In this document: piece by piece, positions 57,001 through 64,000 of the stretch
How the letters are laid out: each line of letters opens with the position of its first letter
How positions within the stretch are numbered: the first letter of the stretch is position 1
Assembly (NCBI GenBank): GCA_012845835.1
Contig: JABAKD010000020.1
Location: 13,754,268-13,818,267 of the forward strand
DNA length: 64,000 nt
Direction of reading: 5' to 3'
Source of the DNA: Undaria pinnatifida
Taxonomy: Eukaryota; Sar; Phaeophyceae; Laminariales; Alariaceae
Position numbers and translations under genes: made by a program
Notes under the pieces: model-generated
Databases searched by the model: none
Seen by the model: the letters and a program-made list of their open reading frames with translations, nothing else
What the model was told of the DNA's origin: nothing

Positions 57001-60000
57001 GCTACGACCCGCCCCGCTGTGCCGTGTGCCGCACCGTGCTTACCCTGTGGCAGATCCCTTCGTCTCCCATTGAGGTGGAGGAGAAGATGATGACGTGGCT
57101 GTCGAAGCTGTCCGAATTCCCGGAAGGCGTCGCCAAAGAGGGGGGGGGGGATCACGGCCGTTACCTTGGAGGTGCCGGGGACTTCGTGACGAGTGGCTTC
57201 CGAACACCGGAAGAGGTGGGGGGAGGAGGCGTTGTTTTCGTATTGCATTTGTGTTTTTTTTTTTTTTCGTGTTTTCTTTCGTATAATATACTTAGTGTGA
57301 CTTGCTTTTTTGGTGTTTGGTGCTATATGTGTTGATTTTTGTTCTTTGTTTTGTTATTTTATTTTGTGTGTTGGGTTTTGTGTGCTTGTTTGAAAAGGCG
57401 GCGATTCATGAACCGGGGAGGGGGGGGGTCTTGTTGCAGTATACTCGAAACGCGTGTTAGGTGATACAGCAGTAGATACATGAACTGCGGAGATAATTCC
57501 CTGCTCAGCCTTTATTGTATACCAGGGTACTTCTATTTATAGAGGTGTGCCGGGTAGAAATGGAACAAGGGTGTATGGATGGAGTCAAGTGTGGTCGCAG
57601 TCGATGGTAGCGCTGTGTGGCGTTATCTTACGTAGCCCATCATCATTTTCCAGTGAGTAAGCGCTCGTCCTTTGGGTGTTTGTATTGATAGTAGTCCTGG
57701 TTTAAATTCGAACCTACTACCCCCCCCCCCCCACCTCCACCTCTGAGGTGTTTGTTCTCCTGCTCCTGTACCGAAACCTGACCCTATCTGCGGCGCCCGC
57801 TTGTTTCCTCTACGTCCACTGGGTATGCCCCTCCTTTCATGCGGTGGTGGTGGCGGCGGTTGCGACGATGGGGCTCACTCCAGGTGCTATCACAGATTTG
57901 GTCGATCGTATCCCAGCTGCAGACGAAAGCGGCGCCAGGCCTTGCCGAGGAACGGCCATCACCGGCCAGCACGGCAACAACGGGGCAAGCGGAGGACGGG
58001 GGGGAGTTGAATGTGTGGGGGGGGGGGGGAGGAGGAGGAGGGGAGGGAAGGCAGCGGGAGCCTCTAGCGTCGACGTTGTTGGTGACCCCTCGCCTTCATC
58101 CGTTCAACGCCGCGGAGTTCGAAAACTTCGGGCGTAACTTGGAGATCGCGCTGAAGCAGACGCCGATCATGGACCGCATCGAGGTCGAGGTGAGCGGCAT
58201 ATTTAGTTACGTATTACTTTTATGTTTGCCATCCAACAATCAGTGTATATGCGGCATTAACGTCAACGCCGATCACTCAATGCCATCCCCAGCATCAAGA
58301 AAACGAACGAAAACAAGACGATAATTATAGATAGGAAACCAATGCAGGTAGGCTGCCCTCCGTTATGTGCCTATTTCCGACTTAGCATCGACCTACTCTA
58401 ACTGCTGCCTGTGTTCTATCTCTCTCATTACAAGCGCCTCTACCGGTACCGTCTACTCTTAAACCTAAGCCGCGTCCATCCCCACGTCATGTATGTTGGT
58501 CTGCCACCGTCCCCCCTCCCTTGCTCCTTATTGCTTCTTGGCGGTGCCTGAGCTGGAGATTGAAATGAGAAGCCCTTCGCGACATGGTGGCCTGTGTGCT
58601 CCCCGAGACGGTTTTTGCAGCAGGCGTTTCTTTACCTCCCCTTCCCTCGCCATGGATTCTCTTTCGTTGTCCCCAACCACGCTCGCTACCAGCTGGCTGA
58701 TTACTTTCCTGCCGTTCACCCCAAAGTGCCCAGAGATCCACCGCGAACGTGGCAAGTTTTGGGGCTCCGTTCGTCTCATGGTACGTCCCGGACGAGCGTT
58801 ATGCTGGCGCTCGCGCGCCTCGGAAATGGAGGTAGCTGATTCATCGTCCGAGGCGGTATTACTGGCTTTTGCCGCTTTTGAGCAAACGCTGCCTCTAGCG
58901 GCCGCTGGTCCATAACAGCCGCTCTCTGCTGATGGACGACGCCTAACCTTGCCCGAAGTCGAGTCGCCTTCGTACTTGCTTGCTGTCAGCAAGCGAGTAC
59001 GTAGGCGAATCCGCTTCCTGCTAGAGTGGACGCCGTCTGCGGTCGCCAGGAAGCGGCTGATGCGAACCAGCGGGCGCTGGAGATAGATTTTGCTCAAACG
59101 CGGCAGCGGCTACGCAGCGAGGCCACCTTGGGCGATGTGGCATGCATCGTTCGCGACGGCGCGGCGCTGCGGGCGTCTCATGTGAAGACGTTTGTTTGTA
59201 CCGTACTACGGTCACTCGTAGTTTGCCGTGCTCGTCTGTCTCACCTTCCCTCTTTTGAGGTTACAGACGACGCCAGTGTAGTAAGAAGCGGAATATGACT
59301 CGTAAGGTCTCCCCGAATCTCAAAAGTAATTAACTAATCAATTTAATTTCCCCCCCCAAAAAAAAAATGATGCCGGGGGACGGTCAGTCGAGGGAAAATG
59401 TCCAGCGGTCCAGGGTGAAAAACCGATCGTTCCACACTGAAACCTAGTAGTTTGGCGTCAGTGTAGGTAAATTTTTGAAAAATTGACGTCCGTCGGTCAA
59501 GGGCTGAAAGTGCCGTCTCCCGACGTCTGTGCTCTCTATGTGTGTTGTTCTTTGGCGCAGTAGTTGAGACTAGCGGGGCACTGTGACCGGGCTAGCTGTC
59601 CACTGGCGATAATCAAAATGCCACAGCTTTTTCAAGCAGAGTACCTAATGCTCATTTGGTTGAAGAACTCACAGCTAACGCTTTTGATTTTTTTTTTCTC
59701 TTTTGTATCCTCCGGGAGGTCCGGGTAAAAGCTCAAGCTCCGTACATTTTTCGTTTGCGTACTTTGGAAAATGTATGCAGAATCTCGATTTATCCCAGCA
59801 GTTTACGTCTGACGGAAAGATTCCTCCTGTGACTTTTAACAACTTATCAAAAAGTGGTTGGGGAACCCCGTGTAATTACGCTTTGTGTACCCCTCTTCTC
59901 AATTGTCCGCTGAAGCTTCCTTCTAATACTGACTACCCGCCTGCTCCTCGCGTGCGTTAGTCTCACTCCACTCGACTGGCTTGCCATATTGTGTTTCGAT

Positions 60001-61383
60001 CTGAGACGGCTCCAAGCGACGCTGCACATTCTAGTGGGTGCAGCAGCGCCGCCGTGCTGAGGTGTATGTTCTTGACGCCCTATGGTTCTCCCCCTCAGGG
60101 AGACGAAAACCTCTTCTGTCTCTAGCGCGTAAGCCTGCCCGTCGGTCAACCCCCCCCCTCCCCGGTCCCTGCGCGCAACGTCGGCCTGGTCCGTACAGAC
60201 CCGACGTGCTTCGTCCCGGCCTTGTAGAGATGTGAGGGTCTATGGTCATACGACTACGCCATGCGGGAAATGAGTACCCCCCCCCGTCGTCCCATCGCGG
60301 CCTTCGTTGCTCCCACACTGACATGACGCTCGCAATGGACAAGCCCTGGAGTTCCCTTGCTGATTCCCTCCCTCTCCCATGCAAGCACCCTGTATAACGG
60401 TTGACGGCGCTCTTTAGTTCCCTTGACGGACAGCCGTCAAATATGGCCGTCTGGAGCATCCGTCAAAGACGCTGTCAATGACTTCCATCAAGGAAATTCC
60501 AATATTAAAACTAGTGCTATTTTTCCCTTTGACAGAGAGCCATCAAGGACAGCCGTCAACATCTGCCGTCAAGGAAATACCGTAGTAAAACAAGTATAGT
60601 ATGTCTAAAGAGGCGTTGACGTGCCAAAACTAAGCCGTCAAGTGACGTCTTTCCTCCCCATGAAGGAAATACCCATGCTAAAACTGGTACTGTAACGGTA
60701 AGTCTGAAGAGGCCATGACGTGCCAAAAGTAGACCGTCAAACATCCCCCAAGAAAACACCCATTCTAAAACTAGTATATTAAGTCTACAGAGACCTTGAC
60801 GTGCCAACACTAGACCATCAACCGACATATTTTTCTCCCACATGCGCCCATTCGCTGCGCTGCTGTCACGCACGGTGTGTGCTTTTGTGCATTGATGGGG
60901 GTCAGATTTATCACCCGGAGTTCGTGTGTGATGGAGGCCTTGTTGACCTGGGCCGCCGGTCGCCGTTCCCCACCCTTCTTGTCAAGCACTGCGGCCTCAA
61001 GGATGAGCTGTTCGAGCCCAGCGGGATGTACAGGTGAGTGGGTCGGTGGCAGGGTTAGAATGGGCGAGTAGGTGGGAGGGTGGGCGAGTGAGTGGGTGGG
61101 TGGGTAGGTGCGTGAGTGGGTCGGTGAGTCGGTGGGTCGTCCAATCGGTCGAGCTGCGTACTGGCGACAAGAAACATTTTCATTCGCATGTTGATTACTG
61201 TACTGTATTTGGCGAAACTAACACGTACTACTTCGGTAACTGGTAACAGGTTAGCAAACTGGCCGGAGCGGCGATGGAGGCGCCGCCCAAAGCCGCCGCC
61301 GGTGTTGTTTTTGTTCACGTTAGTTTTGTATACCATCGTGTTCTCTCTTTCGCAGTCAATGCATCGATGAATCAGTCAAATAG
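44850..61383 (+). CDS. Plastid-type presequence plus two DUF1415-like domains, 9 exons, 505 aa
   Basis: Exons 44850-45097, 50004-50139, 50381-50560, 52467-52604, 55978-56169, 57054-57215, 57884-58189, 60906-61033, 61356-61383. All eight junctions agree in phase; 505 codons plus TAG. Residues 1 to ~20 form a signal peptide (RRAFVLGLVACTVGSIHG) followed by Phe and a Ser/Arg-rich stretch, as in heterokont plastid bipartite presequences. Two homologous halves follow: LPEVLSEFW / TPEEVLSQIW, HVLFVVARCDLLKDYGMM / STLLVTPRLHPFNAAEFENF, LQHYHPNF / VEIYHPEF, SRSPYPAF / RRSPFPTL. These are the order and motifs of DUF1415 (PF07209: TLLv.P, FHP.y, nRsPYP.lhLL). DUF1415 has no known activity. The N-terminal LNLCPFA signature typical of the bacterial domain is not recognisable in either half. 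Likely in the plastid stroma. Confidence 0.82.
45797..46315 (+). mobile_element. Three tandem copies of a tRNA-like (SINE-type) repeat
   Basis: TTATAAGGCTTAGTTTGGGT starts a unit at about 45797 and 46084; a third begins ATAAGGCTTAG at about 46226. Each has an A-box-like AGTGGTCAAACGG and, in the first two, a T-arm-like GTGGGTTCAAATCCCAC (B box). The clover leaf is not completed (no matching 5' acceptor arm), so these are not functional tRNA genes. Confidence 0.6.
47130..47600 (+). repeat. tRNA-like repeats, diverged direct copies
   Basis: Copies at about 47130-47245 and 47385-47505 share a B-box-like GTGAGTACGATTCTCACC / GTGCGTTCGATTCTTACC followed by AGATCATATTTGG / CTTCATATTTG and GTGTGCGCCCTG / GTGCGCGCTG. 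A D-arm-like TAGCTCAGTGGGCAGTGC is at 47555. Confidence 0.5.
48455..48537 (-). repeat. tRNA-like sequence
   Basis: On the minus strand: GCCCCGGTGGCGTATCAGG, then a B-box-like GTGAGTTTGAATCCCTCCG. The stems do not close fully; probably a SINE head. Confidence 0.4.
48545..48855 (+). mobile_element. tRNA-derived SINE, copy B
   Basis: Head CCTGGTGGTCTAGTGGGGTT, then AAAAAGGATCAACTAACTGC, TCGACGAGGGAAGAAAATGC, TTCTTCTCGCGATAAAAATT and GACCCCGGATCTAAGTTATA; collinear with the minus-strand copy at 42095-42370. Confidence 0.75.
50004..50139 (+). CDS. DUF1415 gene exon 2 (136 nt)
   Basis: Acceptor GGTTAATAG and donor CGG|GTAAGC. It encodes ELRASGDHASSAPDKEDRRR through VKQAVELWAADSLDLHRF and NSKR. 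The first G completes the Met codon split at exon 1. Confidence 0.75.
50381..50560 (+). CDS. DUF1415 gene exon 3 (60 codons)
   Basis: Acceptor CCCCCTTCAG and donor TTG|GTGAGA. It encodes VHVCKAETLPEVLSEFWQLT ... AAHVLFVVARCDLLKDYG. The 241-bp intron before it is almost pure C/T with A. Confidence 0.85.
52467..52604 (+). CDS. DUF1415 gene exon 4 (46 codons)
   Basis: Acceptor GGCTCTGAAG after a C-rich tract and donor GTC|GTGAGT. It encodes DKVLDFCSGGCRDFGRTLTL then QHYHPNFMLPPSQD, the His-Pro motif of half A. Confidence 0.78.
52665..53420. repeat. (GCGTT)n pentanucleotide array, ~140 units
   Basis: Nearly perfect GCGTT for about 730 bp, interrupted by GCATTTGGTTT units at both ends and once in the middle (53073-53150). 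In the sense strand of the DUF1415 gene intron. Long frames in all directions across it encode periodic peptides and are not genes. Confidence 0.95.
53950..54025. repeat. (TAG)n/(TTG)n microsatellite
   Basis: Eight or so TAG units pass into about 17 TTG units. Confidence 0.9.
54024..54480 (+). repeat. Two-copy ~210-bp tandem duplication with B-box-like motif
   Basis: GTCGCGAGGTCGAGCCTTAC (54059) and GTCGCGGGTTCGAGCCTTGC (54256) head the two units, each ending in ACCGGGTACCGG / ACCGGGTACAGG and GAACATAT. GGTTCGAGCC is a perfect pol III B-box-like sequence; a third GGGTTCGAGCCTC is at 54880. Confidence 0.65.
55603..55966 (-). repeat. C-tailed dispersed repeat (R1), full length
   Basis: Starts near GTGACCACACCAGAAGAC, passes AGGTGCCGAAGTCCGTGTTA, CTTGGTGCAAGCAATGTCCG and GGATGCGAGGGTCTATGGTC, and ends GCCATGCACAAACTGAGCCC followed by a C-rich tail to about 55966. 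Inverted relative to the 37028-37330 copy. Confidence 0.8.
55978..56169 (+). CDS. DUF1415 gene exon 5 (64 codons)
   Basis: Acceptor GATGATGTAG and donor ACG|GTGAGT. It begins TDFSRSPYPAFALTVAGG (the R-S-P-Y-P motif of half A) and continues through a linker. The C-tract of an R1 repeat lies immediately upstream of the acceptor. Confidence 0.82.
56780..57053 (+). repeat. Triplicated acceptor region upstream of DUF1415 exon 6
   Basis: Three units each carry a CCCGCC..GCCATGCCA-type stretch, a CTTATGGCAG / CTTATAGTAG / CCTGTGGCAG acceptor and a CCCTTCGTCT / CCCCTTCGTG / CCCTTCGTCT exon start. Pseudo-exon starts would be 56844 and 56942; the true one is 57054. Confidence 0.7.
57054..57215 (+). 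CDS. DUF1415 gene exon 6 (54 codons)
   Basis: Acceptor CTGTGGCAG and donor GAG|GTGGGG. It encodes IPSSPIEVEEKMMTWLSKLS ... RTPEE, the start of half B. A run of ten G (57141-57150) lies within the exon and would frameshift the gene if its length changed. Its acceptor region exists in two further copies upstream. Confidence 0.78.
57884..58189 (+). CDS. DUF1415 gene exon 7 (102 codons)
   Basis: Acceptor CTCACTCCAG and donor GAG|GTGAGC. It encodes VLSQIWSIVSQLQTKAA, a low-complexity WGGGGGGGGEG loop from a G-run at 58016-58030, and LASTLLVTPRLHPFNAAEF to MDRIEVE. Confidence 0.82.
60150..60285 (-). repeat. C-tailed dispersed repeat (R1), partial
   Basis: GTCGGCCTGGTCCGTACAGA, CGACGTGCTTCGTCCCGGCC, GTGAGGGTCTATGGTCATAC, then GGGAAATGAGTA and a C-run. 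Confidence 0.65.
60490..60835. repeat. Tandem repeat, ~4 units of 80-100 bp
   Basis: Units share AAGGAAATACC, TAAAACTAGTA, AAGTCTA.AGAGGC, TTGACGTGCCAAAACTA and a CCGTCAA block, with insertions and deletions. A lone relative is at 34150-34185. Confidence 0.7.
60906..61033 (+). CDS. DUF1415 gene exon 8 (128 nt)
   Basis: Acceptor GGGGTCAG and donor AG|GTGAGT. It encodes IYHPEFVCDGGLVDLGRRSP then FPTLLVKHCGLKDELFEPSG, completing half B. Confidence 0.82.
61356..61383 (+). CDS. DUF1415 gene exon 9, last 8 codons
   Basis: Strong acceptor CTCTCTTTCGCAG; the T completes a Ser codon, then QCIDESVK and TAG. Confidence 0.65.
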
Positions 61384-61744
61384 CCTGTCAACCAAGCAAT
61401 CAAGCAAGTAATAAGCAACCAATCTCTGTCCCAATCGCTCTACAAGTACCTCTCGCAAAGCACGATGCACACTTCTTATTTTTCTCCCGGCGACCTCGAA
61501 CAAACGCGTGGTACGTATCGCTAGAACTCTAATTACGATGGTACCTGCCCCCCTGATCCGTCTCGAAAGGAAGGCGTGGTTCATGGTCTAATGACTAAGG
61601 CAATCAACAAATGAGTACCCCCCTCCATGCCCCCCCCCTCCCTCCCACGACCTTCGCCCCCCTTCCCCTCCCCGTATCCCGAACTTGGCACACCGTTTCC
61701 CCTCTAACCCTCCCCACCGCGACCTTCGCCCCCCCCCTCCCCCT

Positions 61745-61830
61745 TGTACCCCCTCCCGGTATAGTAGGGATGCGAGGGTCTATGATCATACGACTACGGC
61801 CATGCACAAATTGAGCACCCCTCCCTCCCC
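61745..61830 (-). repeat. C-tailed dispersed repeat (R1), 3' part
   Basis: GGATGCGAGGGTCTATGATC, GGCCATGCACAAATTGAGCA and a C-rich tail. Confidence 0.65.
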
Positions 61831-61855
61831 CCCCTTTCCCCTTGTACCGAACCAG

Positions 61856-62057
61856 GCACGCCGTTCCCCCTCTAAAACTCCCGCTGGAAGCCGCCGCCCC
61901 GGCTGCCGACGGGGATGGCGATGTTGGCGGCGATGTTGACGATCCCTCGTCTCCAGAATCGCCGGCAGACGCATCTGCGGATGGCGCACAGCTGTAAAAG
62001 TTCTTGGGGCGTTGGAGAAGCTGTGGATATGACATGATATCGCCTGCGTTTTTTTTG
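61856..62057 (-). CDS. Possible exon of a minus-strand gene
   Basis: After an acceptor-like AAAAAAACGCAG the frame reads GDIMSYPQLLQRPKNFYSCA, then an Asp/Ser/Pro-rich stretch to SSGSFRGGTAC and a possible donor (CG|GTACAA). Three diverged copies of its first ~45 bases lie upstream in the minus direction (62215-62690). No domain recognised. It would be convergent with the DUF1415 gene, which fits the strand alternation of this window. Confidence 0.3.
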
Positions 62058-62214
62058 GCAAGTAGGCGTTCGCCACTAACTCGGCTTCCATGGTTGACGC
62101 GCATTGTGTACCGAGACGGAGCGGACTAGCCCTGAACAGTGGTTTGAGTGGGTTGAGGCTTGGATTGGGGTTAGGCTTTTGTGATGTGGTAAGTCGTCCT
62201 CGGTTTTGGCTGGA

Positions 62215-62690
62215 TGGAAGAGTTGTTGGGCGTTGGAGACGCTATGAATATGATACCGCGTAAGGTTTTTGGCAGGACGGAAGCGTGTTGATTGAGTTTT
62301 GGTAATGGTGGTCGTGGAGGCGGGAGGTGGTGAGGGGGGGGGAGGGGGGAGCCTGAGGTTTGGGCGGGACGGAAAATGTTCTTTGGCCTTCAAGAGCTAT
62401 GGATATGATACCGCGTGAAGTTTTGACAGGACAGAAGCACGGCTGATTGGCTTGTGCTAATGGTGGTGGGTTGATGTTGGCGGAGGCGGGAGGTGGGTTG
62501 GGGGGGCGAGCGTATGGTGTGGGCGGGACGGAAAGAGTTATTGGGTGTCGGAGAAACCGTAAATATGATACCGCGTGAGATTTTTCCTGTACGGAAGCGC
62601 GGCCGCTTGACTTGTGGTGGTGGTGGTGGCGGAGGTGGGAGGTGGAGGGGGGGGGGGGGGTCAGGTTTTGGTCGGGCTGATTGACTGTCG
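62215..62690. repeat. ~157-bp tandem repeat, 3 units
   Basis: Units begin at about 62219, 62376 and 62534 with GAGTTGTTGGGCGTTGGAGA-type starts, then ATATGATACCGCGTGA and a GGAGGCGGGAGGTGG stretch. A fourth, shorter relative at 61990-62060 contains the candidate exon. Confidence 0.75.
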
Positions 62691-64000
62691 GTGGTGCCGG
62701 TGATGGCGGCGGCGTGGGGTTGGGGGGGGGGGCTGATGGCTTGCTAGAAGTGGTTTCGTATGCAGGTGAACCCAAGGCTATTGAGGTGATGGTGGCTTCG
62801 GTTGTGGTGGTGGTGATGGTGGTGGTGGTTGCGGCGGCAACGGCGGCGGTGGTGCTGGTGGTTTTTTTATGGTGGTGCATGAGTAATCAGCAGCAACAGC
62901 AACAGCAGTAGCAGCGGCGAAAGTGGGCGTGCACTCGATGCCGGTGCTGCTGCTTGTAAATATTTATTGTTGACGCGAGTATGCACAAGTCATGGTCGTT
63001 GTAGTCGTAGTCGTGGACGTATGTTTTGCGACAAGACCATCTGTTAAAAAAAAGGAACTCCACGAATGCGCGAATATGAGCTGTGACGGAATAACAAAGG
63101 GCCTGCTCATGTTAGCCGGTGTACGTAGTCAGTCAAGGAGCGGGTGCGGTACGCACGTAATAAGCACGCGACCGGGGGGGGGGGCGACCAAAGGGCACCA
63201 CGCGAAAGCTGAAGCTGATTTGAACACAAGGGAGGAGGAGGAAGAGGAGGGGGCAAAGCGCCGCCAGCGCGCTATTGGTGGCAGAAACGTAATAATCGAG
63301 ACGGGAGTGTGGGGAACAGGAGCGGAGGGGGGGTCATGGTCAATAATATGGACCTTGGGGTTACTGCAGCTGTAGCTATCTATATCAGTATGTGCATACC
63401 GTCACCGCCTTGACGCGAGCCCAATAGGAGACAAGGGTGAGCGGGCGAATGAAGCGCTCGGCGGACAAACCTGTCGGGAATTTTTTTTAAGTGAAAGCTT
63501 CCGACTGCGTCGGCGGGGGCGGAGTTAAATTAAACGGAGACGTGAATGCTAAAACGTAAGGGACAGAGTCGTCGTTGTGTAGCAGTGCAGTGATACAGTT
63601 AGCCATCGCCCTTTTGCCTTGAAGGTAGCGGGTGCTCGGTTTTGCGTCGTACTCTGTTTCGCTTAATTATGTATTTTCGTATTTGTCGGATTTTGCGTTT
63701 TTTCATTTTTTGTTTTATTTCGAGGGTGTGAAAGGAAACGAAATCCGGCAGCAAGCTGAGAGAGCGGGAGCATCACCGGGAACAGTTGTTGAGGGCGACG
63801 ACGAGTTCCAGCACACCGAGAAGCGTTAGTTTTCCGTCTTGAGCGGTGGAGACGAAAACTTACAATCAGGAAGAGGAAGAGGACAAATTGGAAGCAGTGA
63901 CGTGCCAGGTAAAGAGAGATGGCCCACAGTAAGAGGTGTGACCACAGGCCCCCCAGCCGGGGCTGGTAAGAATTGAGCGCACTCCATACATATTTTTTTG

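Larger units (their letters stand above)
58190..60905 (+). other. DUF1415 gene intron 7, 2.7 kb
   Basis: I see no exon of this gene. A minus-strand frame open at 58528-59097 has no recognisable domain or start context. The intron also holds an R1 copy (60150-60285) and a four-unit tandem repeat (60490-60835). Confidence 0.5.
61384..64000. other. Right flank, mostly repeats
   Basis: Beyond the DUF1415 stop there is C-rich DNA (61610-61840), an R1 copy (61745-61830), the 157-bp tandem repeat (62215-62690) and G-rich microsatellite-like DNA to about 62910. A frame at 63721-63829 after the acceptor-like GTTTTATTTCGAG reads GVKGNEIRQQAERAGASPGT and stops at 63829; it may be an exon of an unseen plus-strand transcript, at low confidence. 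Confidence 0.4.

Noticed and set aside
58528-59097. 189-codon minus-strand open frame inside DUF1415 intron 7
   Set aside because: No recognisable domain, basic low-information composition, overlapping open frame on the other strand. Possibly transposon-derived, but nothing supports a call.

Overview
This is a nuclear window from a eukaryote, most likely a brown alga (Phaeophyceae, Ectocarpus-like) or a close stramenopile. The basis is fourfold. Genes are rich in introns, with GT-AG (one predicted GC-AG) introns of 0.2-6 kb. Genes alternate in strand along the window. One protein starts with a heterokont-type plastid presequence (signal peptide, then Phe). Much of the DNA is made of local tandem duplications, microsatellites and short dispersed repeats. 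I see no bacterial operons, ribosome binding sites or CRISPR arrays.

I rebuilt four protein-coding genes by hand, requiring reading phase to match across every junction. (1) Minus strand, 18278 to 5450, 8 exons: a multi-pass membrane protein of about 1151 aa with an acidic, disordered N-terminus and a large Gly-rich insertion. (2) Plus strand, 20245 to 28237, 2 exons: a 663-aa homologue of the centriolar/spindle protein CEP44. (3) Minus strand, about 43966 to 36822, 10 exons with the 5' end uncertain: an armadillo-type repeat protein of at least 437 aa. (4) Plus strand, 44850 to 61383, 9 exons: a 505-aa protein with a plastid-type presequence and two tandem DUF1415-like domains. Genes 1/2 and 3/4 are divergent pairs with upstream gaps of about 2.0 kb and 0.9 kb; 2/3 are convergent.

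The left end (about 1300-2173) carries a frameshifted tyrosine-recombinase pseudogene of Crypton/DIRS type. The intergenic block 28.2-36.8 kb is dominated by (CCCGA)n and related arrays. The right end (61.4-64 kb) is mostly repeats, with a possible minus-strand exon near 62 kb.

Two patterns stand out. First, short local tandem duplications repeatedly straddle exon-intron junctions, leaving decayed copies of an exon edge in the neighbouring intron. I count seven exon edges in all four genes, plus one candidate. Second, a dispersed repeat (full copies about 300 bp, about ten copies here) always ends in a C-rich tract. At one exon of gene 4 that tract appears to serve as the polypyrimidine tract of the acceptor. 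Several tRNA-derived SINE-like families and two inverted-repeat (MITE-like) elements are also present.

All exon boundaries are manual predictions without transcript data; protein families were recognised by pattern, not by a search.
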